This document shows, piece after piece, positions 1-5,247 of a stretch of DNA of 5,247 nt. The translations under genes and the position numbers were made by a program. How positions within the stretch are numbered: position 1 is the stretch's first letter; every line of letters starts with the position of its first letter. This stretch comes from an uncultured Verrucomicrobiota bacterium (GTDB lineage Bacteria > Verrucomicrobiota > Verrucomicrobiae > Opitutales > Opitutaceae): the NCBI GenBank assembly GCA_946481225.1, contig CAMLNJ010000254.1, forward strand, positions 1-5,247. The letters are read 5' to 3'. The notes under the pieces are model-generated. The model had not been told where the DNA came from, did not search any database, and saw nothing but the letters and a program-made list of their open reading frames with translations.

Positions 1-2981
1 GCGACTTCACCGGTTGGCGCCGACTCTATGTGAACTTCGACTCCTGGTCGCTGTTCTCCGGGGCGATCGGCTTTCAGGAGATCGCGCTCGACGGCTTTTA
101 CGCGCGCGTGGCCAAGACCAAGGGCGGCGCGCTCAACTTCGACGACATCATCGCCAAGGTCACCGCGCCCGATTCCTCCGCGCCGCCGCCCGAGCCGAAG
201 GACCCGAACGCGAAGCCGTCGGTGCTCGCGATCGGCAAGCTCGCGGTCGCCGACGCGCAGATCTCGTTCACCGACTCCAGCCTGGACCGTCCCTTCTCCA
301 CTCTCGCGGGGCCGCTGACCTTCACGCTCGAGAAATTCCGCACCGTCGGCGATCCGAGCTCGCCCTACCTGTTCCAGGCCCTGACCGCCGCCGGCGAGCG
401 CTTCGCGTGGAAGGGGACCGTCTCCGCCGATCCGCTCAAATCGGAGGGCGAGCTCGTGCTCTCCGGCATCGATATCGCCCGGCTCTCGCCCTATTACCAC
501 CAGCTCGTCGAGGGCGAACTGCGTTCGGCCTTCGTCGATGTTTCGGGCAAATACAGCATCGAGCTGAAGGGAGCGGCGCCCGCGCTCGCCTTCACCGACG
601 GCGCCTTCACGTTGCGTGACGTCCGTTTTGGCGCGCCCGGCGTCGCCGAGGACGCCTTCGCGCTCAAGCGTCTGGCCGTCACCGGCATCGCCGCCGATTC
701 CGTCGCGCTCAAGGCCGCCATCGCCAAGGTCGCGGTCGAGGGAGTGCGGGTGAAAGCGGTTCGCGACGCGCAGGGGGTCGTCGATCTGCTTCGTCTCGCC
801 GCGCTCAAAGCGCCGGAGAAGCCCGCCGTCGCCGCTTCCTCCGTCTCGCCCGCGGCGAGCGCGGGTCCTGCAGCCTCGTCGCCGGCGAAGCCCCCCGTCC
901 TCACGCTCGGCGAACTTTCCGTCTCCGACGTGCAGGTCGAGGTGGCGGACCTGACGACTCCGCGCCGCGCCGAGCATCGGATCGAGGATATCAAACTCGT
1001 GTTGCGCGACCTCGACTCCGCCGACCTCGCCAAGGCGCTGCCGCTCACCTTGGAGGTGAAGCTACCGCAGGAGGGGCGTGTCGCGCTCGAGGGCACGGTG
1101 GCCGCCCGGCCGCTCGCCGCCGAACTGGACGTCGTGCTGGACCGCGTTCCCTTCGCCAACGCCAGTCCCTACGTGGAGCCATTTCTCAACATCCGTCTCG
1201 CCGGCGGGGCGATCCGCACGAAGGGCCGCGCGACGCTGCGCGACGGCGCGGTCGCCTTCACGGGCGACTTCGGCATCGCGGGTTTCCATGCGGTCGACGG
1301 AAAGCTCGCGCAGGATTTCCTGAAGTGGACGGACTTCTCCGTCACCGGCATCAAGGCCGGCACGGCGCCGCTCGCCTTCCACGCGGACGAGATCCGTTTT
1401 GTGGAGCCCGGCGCGACCCTGCGCGTCGAGGCCGACGGCACGTTGAGCATCGACCAGGTGGTCGCGGACTCGGCCAAGGCCGCGACGTCGAAACCGGAAG
1501 CAAAAGAGCCCGCGTCGGGGACTGTTTCCCTGCCCGCAGCGCAGGGATCGAAGCCCGAGGCCTCGGCGCCGCCGTTCGCGGCGTCGGTCGGCATCTTCGC
1601 CTTTGATCGCGCCGCATTCCGTTTTGAGGACCGTTCGGTCAAACCCGCGGCGCGCGGCGGCATCAGCGACTTCACCGGAACGATCACCGGCCTCAGCTCC
1701 GAGGCGCTCGGCCGCGCCGACGTCGATATCCGCGGCAAGGTCGATGGCGTCGCGCCGGTGGCCATCACCGGAAAACTCAACCCGCTCGGCTCGCCGGCCT
1801 TTGTCGACCTCAAGGTGGAATTCAAGGGCGTCGACCTGCAGCCCGGCGCCGGCCCCTACATCGGCAAGTTCGCCGGCCGCGAACTCGAGCGCGGCAACCT
1901 TAGCGTGGCGATCGACGCCAAGCTCAAGGACCGCAAGCTCGACACGAGCAACGTCGTGACGCTGGACCAGTTTTTCCTCGGCTCGAAGACGAACAGTCCC
2001 GAGGCCACCCGCCTGCCGGTGGGCCTCGCGCTCGCTCTCCTGCGCGACACCGAGGGCAAGATCGTGGTCGATTTGCCGGTGAGGGGCAGCCTGGACGATC
2101 CGAACTTCAAGATCGGCCGCGTGGTCGTCCGGGTTGTCACGAACATCCTGACCAAGGCCGCGACCTCGCCCTTCTCGCTCCTCGGCGCGGCCTTCGGCGG
2201 CGGAGGCGACGAGCTGGGCTGGCAGGATTTTTCCGCGGGTGTCGCGACGATCGACGAGGCCGGCGTGAAGAAACTGGAAACCGTCGCCAAAGCGCTCAAC
2301 GCACGCCCGGCGCTCAGCGTCGACATTGTCGGCTCCTACGATCCCGTCGCGGACCTCGACGCGCAGCGCCGCGCCAAGCTCGAGCAGCAGGTGCGCGCGA
2401 CGGCCTGGGAGGTCCGCCGCCAAGTCGATCCGAACACGCCCCCGCCCGAGCAGCTTGAGATCACGCCCGAACTCCGGGCGGGCATGCTGGCCAGGCTTTA
2501 CACCGAGGCTTTTCCGCCGGAGCCCGGCGAGGAGGCGCCGATCTTCATGGCGGGCGACAAGGCCATCGCTCTTCCGCGGGTGGACACATCTGTCATTCCG
2601 CCTCCGGCGCAGACGCCGGCGCCTGCGGAAAAGTCGGAGCGTGAGCGGGAGCGCCTGCGCGTCGGGCGCCTGCCGAGATTCGGCGCGGCGACGAAGTCGA
2701 TGGCGCCGCGCCAAGGCTCCGCCGCCATGGCCACCGAGCAAGCCGCGGAGCGAAGCGAGGAGGCGGCGGCTCAAAACGCCCCGGTCGTCACGCTGGCGGA
2801 GATGGAGTCGAAGCTCGCGGCGGAGATCGAAATTCCCGAGGCGGAGTTGCAGGCCTTGGGCGAAGCGCGCGCGGCGGCGATTCGCGCGTGGCTGATCGGG
2901 ACCGGAAAGGTCTCGGCCGACCGCGTTTTCATGAGCCCGGTCGCGGCCAAGGGCACGCGCGCGAGTCTGAACCTCAAGTAG
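1..2981 (+). CDS. DUF748 / AsmA-like envelope protein, 5'-truncated by the window
   Basis: The frame is open from base 3 to the TAG at 2979-2981 and shows 992 residues. A GTG at 30 is an apparent start, but the codons before it (reading DFTGWRRLY) continue the same DUF748 strand pattern, so the true start lies upstream. Three related modules, rich in beta strands, are visible at about 216-570, 897-1260 and 1569-2150. Each opens with a hydrophobic strand (VLAIGKL, VLTLGEL, SVGIFAF), and Pro/Ala/Ser-rich linkers separate them (about 168-220, 832-897, 1473-1570). The third module carries family hallmarks: FKGVDL, PYIGKFAG, LDQFFLGS, NSPEATRLPVGLAL, GSLDDPNF, TSPFSLLGAAFGGGG. The end has two OmpA-like half-motifs separated by a charged insert. 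DUF748 proteins belong to the AsmA-like group, which is linked to the cell envelope and outer-membrane homeostasis; the exact substrate is unknown. It converges with the DUF3592 gene. The family call is firm; lipid transport or envelope assembly is inference. Confidence 0.9.
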   Translation, partial: DFTGWRRLYVNFDSWSLFSGAIGFQEIALDGFYARVAKTKGGALNFDDIIAKVTAPDSSAPPPEPKDPNAKPSVLAIGKLAVADAQISFTDSSLDRPFSTLAGPLTFTLEKFRTVGDPSSPYLFQALTAAGERFAWKGTVSADPLKSEGELVLSGIDIARLSPYYHQLVEGELRSAFVDVSGKYSIELKGAAPALAFTDGAFTLRDVRFGAPGVAEDAFALKRLAVTGIAADSVALKAAIAKVAVEGVRVKAVRDAQGVVDLLRLAALKAPEKPAVAASSVSPAASAGPAASSPAKPPVLTLGELSVSDVQVEVADLTTPRRAEHRIEDIKLVLRDLDSADLAKALPLTLEVKLPQEGRVALEGTVAARPLAAELDVVLDRVPFANASPYVEPFLNIRLAGGAIRTKGRATLRDGAVAFTGDFGIAGFHAVDGKLAQDFLKWTDFSVTGIKAGTAPLAFHADEIRFVEPGATLRVEADGTLSIDQVVADSAKAATSKPEAKEPASGTVSLPAAQGSKPEASAPPFAASVGIFAFDRAAFRFEDRSVKPAARGGISDFTGTITGLSSEALGRADVDIRGKVDGVAPVAITGKLNPLGSPAFVDLKVEFKGVDLQPGAGPYIGKFAGRELERGNLSVAIDAKLKDRKLDTSNVVTLDQFFLGSKTNSPEATRLPVGLALALLRDTEGKIVVDLPVRGSLDDPNFKIGRVVVRVVTNILTKAATSPFSLLGAAFGGGGDELGWQDFSAGVATIDEAGVKKLETVAKALNARPALSVDIVGSYDPVADLDAQRRAKLEQQVRATAWEVRRQVDPNTPPPEQLEITPELRAGMLARLYTEAFPPEPGEEAPIFMAGDKAIALPRVDTSVIPPPAQTPAPAEKSERERERLRVGRLPRFGAATKSMAPRQGSAAMATEQAAERSEEAAAQNAPVVTLAEMESKLAAEIEIPEAELQALGEARAAAIRAWLIGTGKVSADRVFMSPVAAKGTRASLNLK

Positions 2982-3001
2982 TCCGGCTCAGGTTGTGCAG
3001 C

Positions 3002-3021
3002 CGCGCCCGTCCTCGGGCGCG
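3002..3021. repeat. GC-only hairpin in the convergent gap
   Basis: CGCGCCCG (3002-3009) and CGGGCGCG (3014-3021) are perfect 8-bp complements around a TCCT loop. It starts 21 bases after the DUF748 stop codon. No T-run follows on either strand, so it is not a canonical intrinsic terminator. It could still end transcription of either convergent gene, protect a 3' end, or be part of a dispersed palindromic repeat together with the next hairpin. Confidence 0.6.
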
Positions 3022-3034
3022 AGCGGGCACAGAT

Positions 3035-3066
3035 CCCGCGGCGGACGTGGCTACACGTCCCGCGGG
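3035..3066. repeat. Bulged 13-bp hairpin in the convergent gap
   Basis: CCCGCGG (3035-3041) pairs with CCGCGGG (3060-3066), and GACGTG (3044-3049) pairs with CACGTC (3054-3059). The loop is GCTA, and there is one two-base bulge (3042-3043). It ends 10 bases before the end of the DUF3592 stop codon on the opposite strand. No T-tract flanks it. The stem is complementary on both strands, so it could serve as a bidirectional 3'-end structure for the two convergent genes. A REP-like dispersed repeat is the alternative. The hairpin itself is certain; its role is inferred. Confidence 0.6.
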
Positions 3067-3076
3067 GCGTCGCCGC

Positions 3077-3676
3077 TCAGGCGGCCGCCGCGCGGCGAAG
3101 TCGCATGCGGTAACGCAGGTGGAGGACGAGCTGGCGCGCGAAAGGCGCGAGGCCCGCGAGAAGCAGGATCGCCCCGAGCGCGCCCGGCAGGCCCGCGGCG
3201 GGGACTTGCGGCCTTTCCAACACGACCGATTCCGGCGCCGCCGGATCAAACCACGCGGGCACGCGCGCGCCGGGGCGGAAACGCTCCGCGTAGGCGTAGG
3301 CGGCGTCGCGCGACAGATCCGGCTCGAGCGCGACACGCGAGCCTTCGCGCTCGCGCGGGCCGGCGCGGTAGCGGTAGGCGAGCTCGAGATGGTAGTCGCC
3401 GCCGCGCGCGCGGAGCTTGGCGGTGGCGATGGTGGCGCTGGTCTCGATCCAGCCGCGCGTCGCCTCGGCCCGGGCCGTGCGGCGTTCGCCGACGAAGACG
3501 CAGACGACGCCTGCAAGCGCCAAGGCGAGGCCGATTGTGCGAAGGCCCGGGGAAAGCGCGGACGGAGGCGCGGGAGGTTTGGCGGCGACGGGACGCGGCG
3601 GAGTTTGATAGAGCGTCGCAGGATCGAAGGTGTAGTCGGGCGCCAGCGGAGCAGGCACGTAATCTTCGTGGGACAT
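3077..3676 (-). CDS. DUF3592 domain membrane protein
   Basis: The protein has 199 residues, from ATG at 3676-3674 to TGA at 3079-3077. The N-terminal ~45 residues are Pro/Ala-rich and probably cytoplasmic. A first membrane helix spans about residues 46-63 (RTIGLALALAGVVCVFVG). The middle (about 75-155) matches DUF3592: GW at 75-76, the strand YHLELAYRYRAG, then PGARVPAWFDPAAPESVVLER, the family's variant of 'pvG..v.v.ydP..P..s.Le'. A second helix lies at about 161-180, followed by a basic tail (RYRMRLRR), which fits both ends inside and the domain outside the cytoplasm. The frame is open further upstream to 3781, but that extension would translate the terminator-like hairpin and a basic, non-family stretch, so I chose the inner ATG. 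No good Shine-Dalgarno precedes it. The gene lies downstream of the WD40 gene on the same strand, but a hairpin separates them. The function of DUF3592 is unknown. Confidence 0.85.
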   Translation of the reverse strand: MSHEDYVPAPLAPDYTFDPATLYQTPPRPVAAKPPAPPSALSPGLRTIGLALALAGVVCVFVGERRTARAEATRGWIETSATIATAKLRARGGDYHLELAYRYRAGPREREGSRVALEPDLSRDAAYAYAERFRPGARVPAWFDPAAPESVVLERPQVPAAGLPGALGAILLLAGLAPFARQLVLHLRYRMRLRRAAAA

Positions 3677-3731
3677 GGCTCGAGCATGCCGCGCGCGGCG
3701 GTGGCGGAGAAGCCGCGACCGAGACAAAAGC

Positions 3732-3770
3732 TGGTGAAAATCCCGGGCGCTCGGCCGGGGATTTTCACCA
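3732..3770 (-). terminator. Intrinsic-terminator-like hairpin after the WD40 gene
   Basis: TGGTGAAAATCCC (3732-3744) and GGGATTTTCACCA (3758-3770) are perfect 13-bp complements. The stem extends by GGC/GCC (3746-3748 with 3754-3756) past one G-G mismatch, leaving the loop GCTCG. On the minus strand it begins at the base directly after the WD40 stop codon, and the stem is followed by GCTTTTGTC, a short T-tract. No T-tract follows on the plus strand. It therefore best fits a terminator of the WD40 transcript, possibly a partial one that lets some reading into the DUF3592 gene. Confidence 0.7.
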
Positions 3771-4835
3771 TCAGTTATCAACCCGGAGCACGTAGACGAC
3801 GCCTTTTTCGCTGCCGACGGCGAGGAAGCGGTCGTCGGGGGACCACGCGAGTTTCGTCGCGGGCGCGGGCATTTTCACCGTGGCGCGCAGGGGTTGGGCG
3901 CGCTCGGGACTCCAGAGCTGGAGCGCGCCGTCGCGGCTGGCGGAGGCGAGCAGGCCGTGACGATGCTGGAAGGCGACGGCGACGAGCGGGGCGTCGTGCG
4001 GCAGCATCGCGGGCTCGCGTCCTTCGGGGCCGGCGCCGGAGCAATCCCAGACGCACACGTCCTGGCCGCCGGTGGTGGCGAGCCGCGTGCCGGTGACGTC
4101 GAAGCTGATCTGGCGCACCTTCGTCTCGTAGCCGCTCATGTGAAATTCCTGGTCCTCCTCGGGCAGCCAGAGATGCACGCTCGGGTCGACGTTGCCGGAG
4201 ACGAGCCAGCGGCCGTCGGGCGGCGACCAGGCGAGGGTGTTGATCCCGTTGGCGTAGACGTATTCGCGCTGGGCGTGAAAATCGTCCGCATCCCAGAGGC
4301 AGACGCCGCCGAACCACGCCGCGGCGAGCGCGCCGCCCTGCGGATGCCAGGCGAGGGCCGAGAGGGTTTTGGGCGCGGGTTTGAAGCGGTGGGAGACGGA
4401 GGCGTCGGGGTTGAGGAAAACAAGATCGCGCCCGGCGGCGGCGGCCAAGAGCAAGGAGCCGGGAGCAGGGAGCGAGGCGCCGGAGTCCGGGACCTGGGAC
4501 GGAGGTGCCGGGCGCCAGGCGAGGTGCTCGACCCAGGCGGAGCCGAGCTTGGCGGTGGCGAGGTGCTGGCCGGCGGCGGCGTCCCAGAACTTTACGGCGC
4601 CGTCTTGTCCGCCGGAGGCGAGGAGGGCGGCGGAACCGGCGGCGGGCGCGAAGGCGAGGCAGTTGGAGCCGTCGTCGTGGCCGGGTAGTTCGCGGCGGTT
4701 TTCGCCTGTCGGGCCGGCGAAGAGGTGAAGCGGGCCGGCCTGCGAGGCGGCGGCGAGAAGCGCGCCGTCGCGCGACCAGGCGAGGTCGATGACGAAGTCG
4801 TCGAGTTGGGCGGCCCAGGTTTTGTTCAGCTGCAT
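3771..4835 (-). CDS. WD40 repeat beta-propeller protein
   Basis: The protein has 354 residues, from ATG at 4835-4833 to TGA at 3773-3771. About eight WD-like motifs are visible, at residues 10-40, 50-84, 100-141, 155-182, 196-224, 236-264, 279-309 and 320-351. Typical pieces are LAWSRDGALLAAAS, GHDDGSNCLAF with ASGGQDGAVKFWD, LATTGGQDVCVWD, LASASRDGALQLWS and LAWSPDDRFLAVGS. No signal peptide, membrane helix or enzymatic domain is seen, so it is probably a cytoplasmic scaffold made only of a propeller. Such proteins usually bind other proteins; the partner cannot be named from this window. The motif count fits a seven- or eight-bladed propeller. The loop in blade 3 (residues about 111-129, PPSQVPDSGASLPAPGS) is longer than the others and is encoded by a 7-bp tandem repeat. 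No Shine-Dalgarno is visible before the ATG. The gene is divergent from a TPR gene, across a palindromic region. Confidence 0.9.
   Translation of the reverse strand: MQLNKTWAAQLDDFVIDLAWSRDGALLAAASQAGPLHLFAGPTGENRRELPGHDDGSNCLAFAPAAGSAALLASGGQDGAVKFWDAAAGQHLATAKLGSAWVEHLAWRPAPPSQVPDSGASLPAPGSLLLAAAAGRDLVFLNPDASVSHRFKPAPKTLSALAWHPQGGALAAAWFGGVCLWDADDFHAQREYVYANGINTLAWSPPDGRWLVSGNVDPSVHLWLPEEDQEFHMSGYETKVRQISFDVTGTRLATTGGQDVCVWDCSGAGPEGREPAMLPHDAPLVAVAFQHRHGLLASASRDGALQLWSPERAQPLRATVKMPAPATKLAWSPDDRFLAVGSEKGVVYVLRVDN
4448..4503. repeat. Degenerate heptanucleotide tandem repeat inside the WD40 gene
   Basis: On the plus strand the stretch reads in a 7-base period. The clearest units are GGAGCCG (4455-4461), GGAGCAG (4462-4468) and GGAGCGA (4469-4475), flanked by looser copies on both sides, for about eight units. 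It encodes WD40 residues about 111-129, a Pro/Ser/Ala-rich loop between two strands of blade 3. Since 7 is not a multiple of 3, the protein repeat is not obvious, and gain or loss of one unit would shift the frame. Confidence 0.55.
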
Positions 4836-4877
4836 ATGGCGGCGCAGCGTGCGAGCGGAGGCGGGGCGGGCAAGCCG

Positions 4878-5056
4878 GGGGTGTGTTTCGGAAATAAATC
4901 AGCCCGTCGCCAAGGCCCTGCCGGGAAGCCGGAAATCCAGCTGGGCCGGCGTTGCGAAAGGCGGCATGGGCCCTCGGCCCACCTCCGCCGTTCGCGCCTT
5001 GGCCGAGCTACTATTTCCCGCTTCCGCCGGACCGATCTATTTACGAAACACACCCC
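4878..5056. repeat. Long imperfect palindrome filling the divergent intergenic region
   Basis: The outer arms 4878-4900 and 5034-5056 are complementary over 23 bases with two mismatches, including a perfect 13-bp end (CGAAACACACCCC at 5044-5056). Further pairs occur in the same nested order: GGAAGCCGGAAAT (4924-4936) with the region 5013-5025, AGCTGGGCC (4939-4947) with 5002-5010, GCGAAAGGCGG (4954-4964) with 4985-4995, and TGGGCC (4967-4972) with GGCCCA (4976-4981) around a three-base loop. The left arm carries about 15 extra bases near 4907-4922. The flanking bases AAGCCG (4872-4877) and AAACCG (5057-5062) differ at one position and could be a decayed target duplication. It may hold both divergent promoters. 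A MITE-like element or a structured RNA are the alternatives. Confidence 0.75.
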
Positions 5057-5108
5057 AAACCGTGTCGGTCTTGTCAGCGGGCGGAGGTGGCGCAAGGTAA
5101 GGGCGAGA

Positions 5109-5247
5109 ATGAAACTGAGCCTGCAAACGCTACGGGCGCTGCAATACGCGGAGGGCTACCTTGCGCTGGGCATGAAGCGCGACGCGGCGGAGGCGCTGGA
5201 TGCGATCGCGCCGGGCGAGGAGGACGTGTTGCCGGCGCTGGCGATGC
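5109..5247 (+). CDS. TPR-like protein, N-terminal part only
   Basis: The ATG at 5109-5111 opens a frame that runs to the window edge (46 complete codons). AAGGG at 5099-5103, five bases upstream, is a reasonable Shine-Dalgarno and supports this start. The visible protein begins MKLSLQTLRALQYAEGYLAL. Residues about 8-35 follow the TPR helix-turn-helix spacing: A14, Y17, G21, A26, A29-L30, and P35 at the helix end (YLALGMKRDAAEALDAI then P). No signal peptide or membrane helix is seen at the N-terminus, so it is probably cytoplasmic. TPR proteins act as protein-binding scaffolds. It is transcribed away from the WD40 gene and shares a mirrored upstream region with it. With only 46 residues, other helical-repeat families cannot be excluded. 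Confidence 0.7.
   Translation, partial: MKLSLQTLRALQYAEGYLALGMKRDAAEALDAIAPGEEDVLPALAM

Noticed and set aside
30..32. GTG as the start codon of the DUF748 gene
   Set aside because: The frame is open to the window edge and the residues before the GTG continue the family's N-terminal strand pattern; the gene is simply cut by the window.
1062..2774. 570-codon open frame on the minus strand inside the DUF748 gene
   Set aside because: It is Arg/Ala/Gly/Asp-rich with no recognisable domain and lies fully antisense to a frame with clear family motifs. Long antisense frames are usual in GC-rich genes.
2982..3076. CRISPR or integron attachment site in the hairpin-rich gap
   Set aside because: There are only two unrelated stems, with no regularly spaced direct repeats, no integrase gene and no recognisable core sites.
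2888..4096. 402-codon plus-strand frame crossing the convergent gap and two minus-strand genes
   Set aside because: Its product is Arg-rich low-complexity sequence that runs through both hairpin regions; the minus-strand DUF3592 and WD40 frames show real domain motifs.
3894..4688. 264-codon plus-strand frame opposite the WD40 gene
   Set aside because: It is a Gly/Ala/Val-rich shadow of the WD40 gene with no motif of its own.
4999..5043. Sigma-70 promoter for the TPR gene
   Set aside because: TTGGCC (4999-5004) and AT-rich patches such as TACTAT and TATTTA are present, but no pair with good consensus and 16-18 base spacing stands out, so I did not annotate a promoter.
4789..5100. Small open frames on both strands across the divergent gap (4789-5100 plus, 4826-5095 minus)
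   Set aside because: They read through the palindrome, overlap the start of the WD40 gene and show no family motif. The palindromic structure explains the region better than a coding gene.

Overview
The window is GC-rich bacterial DNA carrying four protein genes, two of them cut by the window edges. The gene types (a large DUF748/AsmA-like envelope protein, a small two-helix DUF3592 membrane protein, a stand-alone WD40 propeller and a TPR protein), the Ala/Arg-rich composition and the weak or absent Shine-Dalgarno sequences suggest a Verrucomicrobiota-type organism, perhaps Opitutaceae. That placement is inference from gene content; no marker gene is present.

Layout: positions 1-2981 (+) hold the 3' part of a DUF748 gene whose start lies upstream of the window. 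Positions 2982-3076 are a short gap between convergent genes, holding two GC-rich hairpins. Positions 3077-3676 (-) encode a DUF3592 membrane protein. Positions 3677-3770 hold a strong inverted repeat that begins immediately after the WD40 stop codon and looks like its terminator. Positions 3771-4835 (-) encode a WD40 propeller protein, with a degenerate 7-bp tandem repeat written into one inter-strand loop. Positions 4836-5108 are a divergent intergenic region that is almost entirely one long imperfect palindrome (about 4878-5056). Positions 5109-5247 (+) are the 5' end of a TPR-type protein.

The genes do not form one obvious pathway. The DUF748 protein is probably a periplasmic or envelope-spanning protein of the AsmA-like superfamily. 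The DUF3592 protein is predicted to be in the inner membrane. The WD40 and TPR proteins are likely protein-protein interaction scaffolds, and they share a divergent control region. The most unusual feature is that control region: its two halves are mirror copies of each other, so each gene has the same motif about 42-52 bases upstream of its start codon. It could be a duplicated divergent promoter/operator, a MITE-like insertion or a structured RNA. I see no defence system, CRISPR array, integrase, transposase, tRNA or rRNA.
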